DNA of 45,643 nt from assembly GCF_030757795.1 (NCBI RefSeq), contig NZ_JAUQWH010000061.1:1-45643 (forward strand), read 5' to 3'. The stretch is from Actinoplanes oryzae (GTDB lineage: Bacteria > Actinomycetota > Actinomycetes > Mycobacteriales > Micromonosporaceae). Every line of letters starts with the position of its first letter. The stretch's first letter is position 1. The notes under the pieces were generated by a model. It did no database searches. It had not been told where the DNA came from and saw only the letters and a list, made by a program, of their open reading frames with translations. The position numbers and the translations under genes are program-made. Positions 1-10,600 of the stretch are shown one piece after another.

Positions 1-1066
1 ACTTCGTGTCCCGCACGGTCACCAGCGCCGGCTCACCGACCAGCCCGGAGCCGCCGATCTGCCGCCACGCGCCGTACGGCAGGTAGGTCCCGTCCTGCGG
101 CAGGTGCCACAGGCTGCCACCGACCAGCGCGAACGTGACCAGCTTGCCGTCGGGCAGCTTCCCGGTGACCGGCTGCGACGCACTCGACCCGCCGACGTCG
201 GCCAGCGCCCCGAACATGTTCTGCCCCTTGGTCGCCTGCGTCGACAGGCTCAGGTCACCGTCGACCGCCCCGCGCACGCCGACCTGCACCCGCCCGTCGG
301 CCTGCACCGCCACGGTGGGGTGCCCGGCGTACTGGTCCAGCGCCGGCAGCGCCTCCCACGTGATGCCCGAGGTGATGTCGGGGTTCTCCTGGTACGCGCG
401 GTACACATGCCCGGCGTCGTTGGTGTACGCGTACACGATCGGCCCGATCGCCGCCCCGGCGGCCGCACCGCCCTGCACGCCCACGATCGGCCCCTTCACC
501 TGCGGCTCCAGCGCCGTGAAGGTCGCCGCCGCCGGCGGGAAGTAGAACTGGTGGTTCAGCCCGGTGTCCGCCGTGGAGCAGGTGTACTGCACGATGGAGG
601 TCTGATCCGCCGACCCGTTCCCCTTCACGCTCAGACACTTGCTGGTGCCCACGCTGCGGACGCGAAGAGTCGTCTTGCCCGCGACGGGCTCGATCTTCCA
701 CAGATTGTTCGTGGCCGTGTCATTGCACGTGTACTGAACGATCTGCACGTCGTTGGCGGTCTGGCTGTTCGGCACGTTCAAGCACTTGCCGGACAGGTTG
801 TTGACGATCTGGTAGCCGCCGGCCTTGGGCACGACCCGCCACTTCTCGCTCGTAAAACTGTCGTTGCACGCCTGCTGAATAATCGCCGCACTGTCCAGCA
901 GACTGCCACCCTTGACATTCACACACTTATCGGCGTTGGCAATCTTGATCAGTATTCCGGCAGCCGGCGTGATCGCCGCCTCCGCCGCGGTAGCCCCGAC
1001 GCCCACCCCGGCAACCGCCACCACCAGGGCAGCGACCACCCGGCCGATTATCATTCTCTTCACCAT
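1..1066 (-). CDS. Secreted ricin-B-type lectin protein, 3' end outside window
   Basis: The gene reads leftwards and is cut by the window edge, so about 355 codons are visible and the C-terminus is missing. The first ~30 residues (MVKRMII..., hydrophobic core, AEAA) form a signal peptide, so the product is exported. Residues ~35-170 hold three beta-trefoil repeats of the ricin B/CBM13 kind, each with a Cys-bearing KC(V/L)xV start and a QxW-like end (EKW, NLW, HQF). The rest (VQADGRVQVGVRGAVDG and similar) looks like a beta-propeller made of short WG/GxL blades. A role in binding extracellular carbohydrate is inferred; no catalytic motif is visible in the part present. The start could be ATG at 1066 or GTG at 1063; a GGGGAA ribosome-binding site lies just upstream and its spacing fits 1063 slightly better. 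Confidence 0.8.
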   Translation of the reverse strand, partial: MVKRMIIGRVVAALVVAVAGVGVGATAAEAAITPAAGILIKIANADKCVNVKGGSLLDSAAIIQQACNDSFTSEKWRVVPKAGGYQIVNNLSGKCLNVPNSQTANDVQIVQYTCNDTATNNLWKIEPVAGKTTLRVRSVGTSKCLSVKGNGSADQTSIVQYTCSTADTGLNHQFYFPPAAATFTALEPQVKGPIVGVQGGAAAGAAIGPIVYAYTNDAGHVYRAYQENPDITSGITWEALPALDQYAGHPTVAVQADGRVQVGVRGAVDGDLSLSTQATKGQNMFGALADVGGSSASQPVTGKLPDGKLVTFALVGGSLWHLPQDGTYLPYGAWRQIGGSGLVGEPALVTVRDTK

Positions 1067-1111
1067 TTCCCCGTTCTTTGAAAACGATGCACATCATTGG
1101 GAGCTCGATCA

Positions 1112-1137
1112 CTCCACCAGCACCTTCGGTGGCGGAG
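1112..1137 (-). terminator. Weak hairpin after the RHS-immunity gene pair
   Basis: Directly after the immunity gene stop, the minus strand can fold into an imperfect stem (CTCCGCCA against TGGTGGAG, one G-T pair) around a GAAG-type loop. No U-tract follows, as is common in actinomycete terminators. It may end the RHS/immunity transcript before the lectin gene starts. Confidence 0.35.
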
Positions 1138-1140
1138 CGC

Positions 1141-1620
1141 TCAAGGAGACTTCGTCGGGTCGGGGAACGGCGCCGCACCGGGATGGGTGACCCGGATGCA
1201 CTTGATGTCGCGCAAGCCCATGGCCACCAGGTCCAACATGTCGTCGAGGGTCCGCCCGAGTTCCCAGTCCCACCCCGGCCCGATCGCCATGACCCATCCG
1301 CTTGCCGCCATGTAGCTGGGGTATTGGACGGACCACATGCCGAGCGGTGAGAGATTTTCCCCGTAGTCGTCCGAGAGCCGCTTCGCCCGGCCCACCAGTC
1401 CGTCCGAAGCATCGATCGGGTCGAAGAGAAATGAGGACGGGCGGTCGACGGAGTTTCGCCGTACCCGCAGGTTTCCGAATTCACGCCAAGCGGCCAGCGT
1501 CGGCTCGTTGATGGTGAAACCCTGACTTTCGAAGCGTCGCACCCAATCGGCAACATCGATCTGCCGATCGGCGGTCCACCCCGCCGCGATCAAGGCCTGC
1601 CGGACTTCTTCTCGCATCAT
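1141..1620 (-). CDS. SUKH-3-like immunity protein for the RHS toxin
   Basis: A 159-residue cytosolic protein rich in Trp, Asp and Glu with no signal peptide. Its layout, an N-terminal helix (VRQALIAAGW) followed by EFGNLRVRR, a WxxxYPSYMAASGWVMAIG strand region and a GLRDIKCIR end, is that of the SUKH-3 family, known as immunity proteins of polymorphic toxins. ATG at 1620 overlaps the RHS stop codon as ATGA, so the two are translationally coupled, as expected for a toxin and its antidote. A GTG at 1626 is a possible but less likely start. I infer that it binds and blocks the deaminase-like tip of the upstream protein. Family assignment is by eye from motif order and context. Confidence 0.72.
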   Translation of the reverse strand: MMREEVRQALIAAGWTADRQIDVADWVRRFESQGFTINEPTLAAWREFGNLRVRRNSVDRPSSFLFDPIDASDGLVGRAKRLSDDYGENLSPLGMWSVQYPSYMAASGWVMAIGPGWDWELGRTLDDMLDLVAMGLRDIKCIRVTHPGAAPFPDPTKSP

Positions 1621-4600
1621 GACCACGCCCCAGCGATTCTCCGGATCATCGGCTGGCAGTAATCCTCACACGGGTGTGCCCAGGTGTTGCTCGGCTCGGG
1701 CGAGTTCAGGGAACGCACGCGCAGCGTCTTGAAGGTGCCGCCCCACAGCGCGCCGGGCCCTTCCGCCTTGAAGGCTTCGTTGAGCGCGCAGACCTCCGCA
1801 CATCCGGTGTGCCGGCCCCGCAGCACATCATCCAGCTCAGAGCCGGGGGCGATGTCGACTCCGCCGTCCGTGGTCCGGCCGAAGTACCGAGTGCCTGACG
1901 GCGAGGTGTACTCGGAGACGAACATCGGCGTCTCGTCCTCGTTGCGCCCCCGGTTGGCGGTCGCGTAATCGTCGAGCGAGTCGCCGTCACCGGCCTTGCC
2001 CGGTTCCGGCGAGCAGGCGTTGTGGACGAGCAGTGAGGTGCCGGCGGCCGAGACGTAGTACGTGTGGAGGCCGTCGACCGTGAGGTTGTGGACGGTGGCC
2101 TGGGCAGTGCGTTTGGCGGCCTGGGTGACCTTGACGTAGGTGCCCGCGCCGGTCTGGAGCATCGAGCCGGCCTGCAGCTCGCCCGCCTTGACCCACTTAC
2201 CCAGGTCGGGCGCCCAGAAGGGGTGGCCCGACGTGGCGGTGATCGTGCCCTGGTCGCCGTCGGCCGCGATGGTCAGGTCGACCAGCTGCTTGGTGCCGCT
2301 GCCGATGATGAGCGCGGTGACGACGCGGGCTTCCGTGCGACCGGTGGTCGGGTCGGTGGCCAGGACCTTGTCGCCCAGTTTGACCTGTTCGATGGGCTTG
2401 GTGGTGCCGTCGGCCATGAGGACCGCCGTGCCCGGGGCGAAGCTGTTCGGCCACGGGCAGCTGGTCGGTTCCGGGGCCGCGTCGTCGATGGTCTGGCGTG
2501 CGCTCGCGCCCGCCGATTCCACGGCTTCGCGGCCGGCCGAGCCGGCCGAGCGGTTGGCGAGGGCCTTGCCGACCACGCCGCCGACCTGGCGGGAGCCGAA
2601 GGACTTCAGCGCGCTGGTCGCCGCCGAGCCGCTCACCGACAGGGCCTCGCGGACGCCGCCGCTGAGCAGGCCCCGGGCCGCGCCGGAGATGGCCGAGCCG
2701 CCGACCGAGGACAGCGGGCCCAGGACGGCGCCGATGGTGCCGCCGAGGAGGGCGTCGGCGGCCATCTCCTTCCAGCCCTTGCCGCCCTCGACGAGGTCGG
2801 TGACCAGGGAGCCGACCGCGCCGCCGGCCGCGGCGCAGGCGACCGCGCCGACGCCGGTGACGCCGATGAGGGCGCCGCAGCCGATGCCGACGACCGCGCC
2901 GGCGATGCCGCCGATGATCTCGGCCTTGTGGTCGACGACCCAGTCGCCGGCCTTCTGGACGCCGGAGACGACCGCGTTCCCCGCTTTGACCGCGCCGGCG
3001 TAGAGGTCGGCGGCGGCGGAGCTGAAGTCCTGGACCACGTTGCTGAAGCTCTGCGTCACCGCGGGCAGGGCCGCGGCCACGCTGATGGTGATGGCCTTCA
3101 GGCCGGCCTTGAGCTGGCTCTTGACCGCGTTGCCCAGGCTCTTGAGCGAGACGTGCTGGACGGCCGAGCTGATCGCCGCCTTCGCCTTGTCCTTGACGCG
3201 GACCGCGGCCTGATGGATGGCCGCCGCCTTCTGCGCCGCCCAGTTCTGGGCCCGGGCGAGGGTCGGCTTGACGTATCTGTCGTAGCTGGCCCGCAATGCC
3301 GTGCCGGCCCGCTGGATGGCGTGGTAGGTGCTCTTGGCGACGTTGACGACCGTGCGGACCACGAAGGACGCCGCCGCACGCGCCTGGTTGACGAGCCAGC
3401 TCCCCGCGGAGACAGCCGCGTGGTAGACCGTCGTGGCCGCGTGGACGATCGGGGTGACGACCGCGCTGACGGCCCGCTTGCACCAGCCGCAGGAGGGCCA
3501 GTTGCCGGTCGGGTCGTTGTTGGACAGCGGGTCGCCCGCGCCGTAGGTGTACTTGTTCGCCAGGATCGAGTCACCCGAGGTGTAGGTGACCGTGTCGCGG
3601 CTGGTGAACGTGCCGGTGCCGGGGTCGTAGAAGCGGGCGCCCATGTCGACCTGGCCGGTGTCCGGGTCGGTCCAGTCCCCCTGGAAGCCGGCCGCCGACT
3701 GGGTGCCGGCGGAGGCGACGCGATTGCCGTACGGGTCGTAGGCCGTCGACGAGTCGAGCGACGTCAGCGCCGAGGAGGCCCCGAAGCCGGCGACCACGTC
3801 GTCGTGCTGGTCGGAGACGACCATCTTGGCGCCGTCGGTCTGCGTGGAGACGGCGAGCAGCGAGCCGTCCGGGCCACGGGCGAACTTCTCCTTGCCGTCC
3901 GACACGGTGTCCTGCTCGACCCCGGCATAGGCGAGGACTTGGCCGTTGCGGTTGAGCACCCGGTCGAGGCCGTCGTAGACGTACGTCGCCCCCTCCGCGC
4001 CGACCATCCGGTCGAACGCGTCGAACGAGTACGCGTCGGTCAGCCCCGAGCTCGTCCGGCCGGCCAGGGTGCCGCGCGCCGTGTACGAGTACGTGTAGTC
4101 CCCGTCACCGAGCAGCCGGTTCCGCTCGTCGTACGTCGCCGTCTTCGCCCCGGCCCTGATCCGGTTGCCCGAGTCGTCCCAGGCGTACTCGACCTTGCCC
4201 GAGCCCGACGTCCAGGAGGTCAGCCGCCCGGCGTCGTCGTACGTGTAGCTGTTGGTCCCCGCCCCCGCCGTGCCGGTGGTGTTCTTGCCGGTCAGGTGGT
4301 CGTCGAGGTCGTAGGTGTAGCCGATGGACGACACCGTGGCGCCCGACGTGTTCTTGAGCGTGTCGGTGCCGAGCCGGCCGAGGTCGTCGTAGCCGTAGCT
4401 GCGGACCCGGCCGGCGCCGTAGTCCACCCGGGCGATCATGCCGCCGGCGTCGTACCGCAGGGTCTGGGTGACCGCGGACGCGCCGTCCTTCATGGTGTCG
4501 ACCCGGCCGTCCTTGTAGCCGAAGGTCGCGGTGCCCGCGGCGTCGGTGCGGGTGAGCAGGTTGCCGTCGTCGTTGTAGGTGAACGAGGACGTCCCGGACA

Positions 4601-7600
4601 CGCCCGAGGCGCCGAGCAGGTTGCCCCGGTCGTCGTAGCTGAAGGTGTTCGCGTTGGACCCGTCGGAGGTGACGACGGTGGTGCGGCCCTCGTTGTCGTA
4701 CGTGAGGCCGCGGCGGGCCGCCTTGACGCCCGTGCCGGTGCCGCTCTCCGTGGTCAGCCGCCCGGCCGCGTCGTACGTCCGGCTGCGCACCACCCCGCCC
4801 GGCGCGGTCAGCTGCGTGGCCTGGCCCGCGAGGTCGTACGCCACCGTCCACGTGCGGTCCGCCGCGGCCGGATGCGCCTTGGTGGACGGCTCGATCACCG
4901 ACTCGGGCAGGCCCAGCGCGTTCATCGTGTAGTACGTCGAGTAGCCGCGCCCGTCGGTGTACCGCGTCCGGTTGCCCGCGGCGTCGTAGCCGAACGTGGT
5001 GGTGATCGAGGTGCTCGCGCCGGTGGGCTCGACCTGCTTCACGAGCTGGTCGAGCGCGTTGTACTCGAAGGTGACCTTCTTCTTCAGCGCGCTCGTCCGG
5101 CTGGTGACGTTGCCGTTGAGGTCGTACTCGTAGGTCTCGCGGCGCAGCTCCGCGCCGGCCGGGCTGAGGTCCAGCTCCGCGCTGACCTGCCCGAAGGCGT
5201 CGTAGATGCGGCGCGTCGTGCGCCCGGCGCCGTCGGTCTGGCGCACGTTGTTGCCGAAGCCGTCGTAGCCCAGCCTGGTGGTCGTCCTGGCGGGGTCGGT
5301 GGTGGAGAGCAGGTCGCCGACCTTGTCGTACGTCATGGTGGTGGTCAGGCCCGACGGCGAGGTCACCGCGACGACGTTGCTCGCGTCGTCGTACGTCATG
5401 GTGCGGGTGAAGGTGTCCGCGACCGGCTTGCGCTCGAACTGCGTGCTCGTGACCTGCCGGTCGAGGTCGTCGTAGGTGGCCTCGGTGCGGATCCCGGTGG
5501 GGCTCGTGCTGGAGAGCACCTTGCCGGTCCGGGTGTAGGTGTAGTGCCACACGAGCCGCTCGTCGTCCGAGGAGCCCGGCAGATCCTTGGTCACCAGGCG
5601 GTTGAGCCGGTCGAAGGTGAAGTGCGTGACGTGCCCGAGCGTGTCGGTGCTCGCCACGACGTTGTTCAGCGCGTCGTACGTGACCTTGGTGGTCGGCGCT
5701 CCCGTGGTGTTCGCGCCCCCGGCCGGCGTGTAGAGCGGGCCGGTCGACTCGACCACGCGGCCCATCCGGTCGAACGTGGTGCGCGAGACGTTGCCGAGCG
5801 CGTCCTTGCTCGCGACGACCTCGCCGAAGGCGTTGTACCCGGTGAGCACGACGGGGCTGGCCGTCTGGGCCGGGTTGCCCCCGGTCTCCACGGCGACGGC
5901 GGGCGCGGTCGTCGAGGTCCGGTCGCCGTTCTCGTCGTACTTGTAGGTGACGACGTTGCCGTTGGGGTCCTTGCTGGTGAGGGCGAGACCCCTGCGGTCG
6001 TACGTGTACGAGGTGACCTGCGTCCTCGTCCCGTCGGTGACCTTCTCCTGCTCGAGCTGCCCCTTGGCGTTGTAGACGTTGGTCAGCACGTTGCTGACCG
6101 TGCTCTCCGACCAGTCCAGGTTGACCGGGTTGCCCGTCGTGGTGGTCGTGGTGACGTTGCCGAGCGCGTTGTAGGCGTACGTCGTCTTACGGGCGACGCC
6201 GTTCGGGTCCTGCGTGGTGACCGTGGGGCGGCCCGCGCTGTCGAACTCGTTGGTGGTGACCTCGACGCCGTTCGACAGCGCCTGGCGGGTCAGGTTGCCC
6301 GCGGCGTCGTACTGGTTGTCCTCCAGGACCAGGTCGCGGGTCTTGCCGTCCGGGTCGTGGAAGTTCTTGAGGACCTTCTTCTGCAGCAGGTCGTCGCCGT
6401 AGTACGTGTACTCGACGCGGCGGCCCATCGCGTCCAGCTGCACGGCCATGCGGCCCGCGAAGTCGTACGCGTAGGAGTTGAGCACCACGTAGTCGTCGCC
6501 GGAGTCCGCGCCGCCGTCACGCCAGTCGTAGAGCCGCACCTCGGCGAGGGCGTTGCGCGCCGTGTAGGCGTACTCGTAGTGGTTGCCGTTGCCGTCGACC
6601 ACGGAGGTGCGGTTGCCGAACTTGTCCCAGCCCTCGGTCTGCTCGTCGCCCTCGGGGCTCACGGTGCGCGTCGGGTGGTTGAAGTCGTCGTACTCGATCG
6701 TGGTGACGCGTTCCGGCTCGCCGGCGTCCAGCGCGTCGCGGACCACGGTCTTGACGACGTTGCCGTCCAGGTCATAGGTCTTGCTGGTCACGGCCTGGTG
6801 CTTGGTGCCGTCGACCGCGTTGGTCGTGACCGGGCCGGTCGTGGTGAGCAGCTGTCCCAGGTCGTCGTAGGCGTAGGTGGTGACGACGCCGTCCGGGAAG
6901 GTGTCCGAGATCTCCTTGTCCTGGACCTTGCGGCCGAGCGCGTCGAAGGTGCTCTGGGTGATCAGCCCGGTCGGCGTGGTGACCTGCGCGAGGTCGCCGT
7001 CCGCGGTGTAGCTGAACGCGGTGGCCTTGGTCGCGGCGTCGGTGCTCGTCTTGACCAGGCCCGGCGGCTGGCTCAGCGCGGAGTTGCCGAACGCGGCCTC
7101 GTTGCCCGAGGTGTAGGTGGTGGTGATCTTGCCGGTCGCATCGGTCTCGCTCGCGACGTCGCCGAGGCTGGTGTACTCGGTCGTGGCGGCGTACTTGCCG
7201 TCGGTCGCACCGGTCGAGCGGGGGTCGCGGACGGTGACCGGCAGGTCGTTCTTCGGGTCGAAGGGGTTGCTCGAGTTCGGCGCGGTGTAATCGGTGTACG
7301 TCGTCTGGCAGCTGCCCGCCGCCCGGCACGACGTCCGCGAGGTGACGTTGCCGCGGTCGTCGAAGGTCATCGTGACGACGTCGCCGGTCTCGCTGACGAT
7401 CTTGTTCTGCCGGCCCTTGTCGTCGTAGCCGAAGGAGCGCAGCACCGAGCCCGTGAGCTCGTTCTCGTCGAAGATCGGGCCGCCCGCGTCGCCCGGGATG
7501 GTGGTGCAGAACTGCGGGTCGCCGGGGTCCGGTGAGCTGCAGATCTCGGTGGGTGACGGCGACGGGGCCGCGCTGGGCAGCGGCTGGTCCTCCGGGCGGG

Positions 7601-10600
7601 TCGCGATGCCCAGCGGCGAGGCCGAGCGCAGCAGCCGACCGGCGAGCGCGTCGTACTCGTACAGGTAGCGCCGGTCGGCGGGGTCGAGCACCTCGACCGA
7701 GCGGCGCAGGTCGGTGTCGCCGCCGTAGACCGTCGGGATGCCGATCTTCCACGTGCCGCCGTTGCCGTCGGTGTACTCCTTGATCCGATCGGTGTCGGTG
7801 TCGTACACGGCCTCCGCGGCGGTCTTGCCGCTGGGCATGGTGACGCTCGCCAGCTGGTCGGCGGCCGTCTTGCCGAGGCCGTAGTGCGCGGCGACGGTCT
7901 GGTCGCTGAGCGCGTGGCCGTAGACGGCGACCTCGTCGATGCCCCCGTTGAAGTAGCGCTTGCCGGAGCTGCCGTAGCTGGTCCAGGTCCCGGTGCCCGT
8001 GGTGGCCTGGGCGCCGCCGACCTGGTTGTAGGTGAGCAGGCTGTGGTCCAGGGCACCGAGCGTCGTGCTGGAGACCTTGACCTTGTCCACGTACAGCGTC
8101 TGGACGTCGCCGGAGACGGAGAGAGCGGCATGGTGCCAGGCCCCGTCGCGGATGTCCGGGCCGGTCGTCAGGGGCGCGGCGGTGGTGCTGGTGGTCTTGA
8201 ACCGGCCGTAGACCTTGCCGTCGGTGCCGACGTAGAGCAGCGGGACGCCGGAGGTCGCGGTGGCGTCCATCGCGGTGTCCTGGTAGCCGATCAGCGGGCC
8301 GCCGGTCTCGGTCCGGCCGACCTTGAACCACAGCTCGACCGCGATGTCCCGGCTGCGCTTGACCACGCCCCGGGGCAGCTCGATCACCGAGGTGCTGCCG
8401 TTGAACTGCGCGCCGGTGTTCTCCGTGCCCGCGAGCGCGCCGGCGGCGCCGAGGGTCGCGTTCTTGACGGTGGCGGCGTCCTTGCCCAGGTTGGTGACGA
8501 TCTCGCTGCCGGCCGACGCGCTGCCGGCCTTCTCCCCCAGGCGCCAGTACGAGTCGGGGTCGCTGTCCAGCACGCTGCTGCGGTAGTGCGAGCCCGCGCT
8601 GTACGCGTAGCGGGTGCAGACCTGTGCCCCCGGTGCGCACACCTTGGTCAGGGTGTCGCCGGTGTACTCGTACGTCCAGGTGAGCGTGCGCCCGTCCACC
8701 TTGTCGGTGCTGACGCTGGTGACGTGGGTGTTGGTGCTGTTCCAGCCGAAGGTCAGCGCACGGCCGGTGGTGGCGTTCGGGCCGTTCTTCGCCTGCATCT
8801 TCGCCAGCTGCCCGGCGGTGGTGTAGGTGAACTGCAGCAGCCGGCCGTGCTTGTCGGCGATCGAGGCGATCTTGCCGTCGCCGCCCGAGCGGAACGAGTA
8901 GGTGGTGCCCTTGACGTCCTTGAGCACGTACAGGTTCGTGGTGGTGTTGAGGGAGAGCTGCGCGGTGCGGCCGAGCGGTGCGGCGAACGTACCGTCGGCG
9001 TTCTTGCCGAAGCGCACCTGCTGGCCGTCCGGATAGGTGATCAGCACGTTGCCCGAGCCGTCGGCGTCCGCGGCCATGCGCATGTCGCCCTGGGTCATCC
9101 AGCCCTCGCCGAAGAGCAGGTCGCGGCGCGGGTCGAGGCTGTTGTAGGTGCGCGCGACGCTCAGCGCCGGGCCCGCGGTGGCGACGGTCGCGTCGACGGC
9201 GGCGGTGCTGTAGTTGCCGATGTCCGGGTCGAACTCGCGGTCCGAGGTGCCGTAGGGGGCGTTGGCGACCCGCGAGGTGATCTCGGGCTGCGGGATCGTG
9301 GTGATCAGCGTCGAGCGGTCGGTCGCGACCTCGCTGGCGTTGTCCTTGACGAAAGCCCGCCAGACGTACGGCTTGCTCCAGCTGAGCTTGCCGGCCGGGA
9401 TCGTGTACGACTGCTTCGCCTGGTACGCGGTCGTGGTGCAGCCCGTCGGGTCGCCGGCCGCCGTCGTGGCGCAGTACTCGAACTTGTACTGCAGGGTCTG
9501 CTTCGGCGGGGCGTCCAGGTCGATCGCCTGCGCCCACAGCTGCGGGGTGAGCGTCGGCGACTGGTAGCCGTTCGGCGGGTAGACGTCCTGGACCGTCGGG
9601 TCGATGTTGCGCACGGCCAGCCCGATGCGGGCCGGCGGCACGTTCTCGTCCGTGAAGACCTTGCCGCCGCTGGTCGCCATGCTGAAGTCGATCAGGTAGT
9701 CGCCGATCGGCAGCGCCTTGATCGTGGCCTCGATCGACGTGGTCGCGCCGCGGGCGAGCGTGCTGGTGAGCGAGCCGGCGACGTACTGGCCGATCCGCGC
9801 GTTGGTCTTCGCGTTGTAGAGCCGGTAGACCAGCCGGTAGCCGCTCGTGGACCAGTCCATCGCGCTCTTGTTGGTGACCGTCACCTTGACCTTGCCGGCC
9901 TGGTTCTGCAGCACGGCGGGCTTCGGCGTGGGGTCCGGGATCGAGTACTTCGCGTTGTACGGGGTGTGGGTCACGTACAGGGTCGGCGGGTTGGCCGAGG
10001 CCGGGCCGGCGATGGTCTTCCACGCGCCGGTGTCGGAGACCGGCGCCCGCAGCGAGAGTCCGTTGTCCGCCTTGCCGTCGACCCAGCCCTGCACCAGATC
10101 GCGGCCCTTGGTGCCGAGGTCGAAGACGGTGCCGGTGACCGGGCACGACGACGCCGACTGCCCGACCGCGACGTAGCCCTGCGCGAACGACTTCGAGGCG
10201 ATCGCGGCGCCCACCGCGGGACCGGGGTACGTCGTGCTGGTGCTGGAGGACCAGGAGCCGGTCACCGGGTGGACGGTCACCGGGCGCGGCTTGCAGGAGG
10301 GCGCGTCGTAGCCGACGAGGCTGAGCTGCGCGTTGAAGATCGTCTCGTGCGCCAGGCTGGACACCAGGCCCGGGAACCGGACGTACGAGGCCGAGCTCAC
10401 GCTGCCCTTCTTGCCGACCTCGAGCGTGTCACCGCCGCCGCGCGAGCCGGTGCTCGACACGACCAGGCTCTCGGTGGCCGCGCCGTTGGCCAGCACCGGC
10501 GGGTCCACGCGGACCGGGAAGGCGCGCTCCGGGGCGGTGAGCCAGCCCCGATCGACGGTCACCCGCAGCGTGTCGTCCTTGCCCAGGGTGTACGACACCG

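Noticed and set aside
104..1081. 325-codon plus-strand frame over the lectin gene
   Set aside because: Arg/His/Asp-rich shadow; the minus strand encodes a signal peptide and three ricin-type repeats.
2064..7535. 1823-codon open frame on the plus strand
   Set aside because: It lies opposite the RHS gene, consists almost only of Arg, Ala, Gly, Val and Asp, and has no domain. It is a high-GC shadow of the YD-repeat coding sequence.
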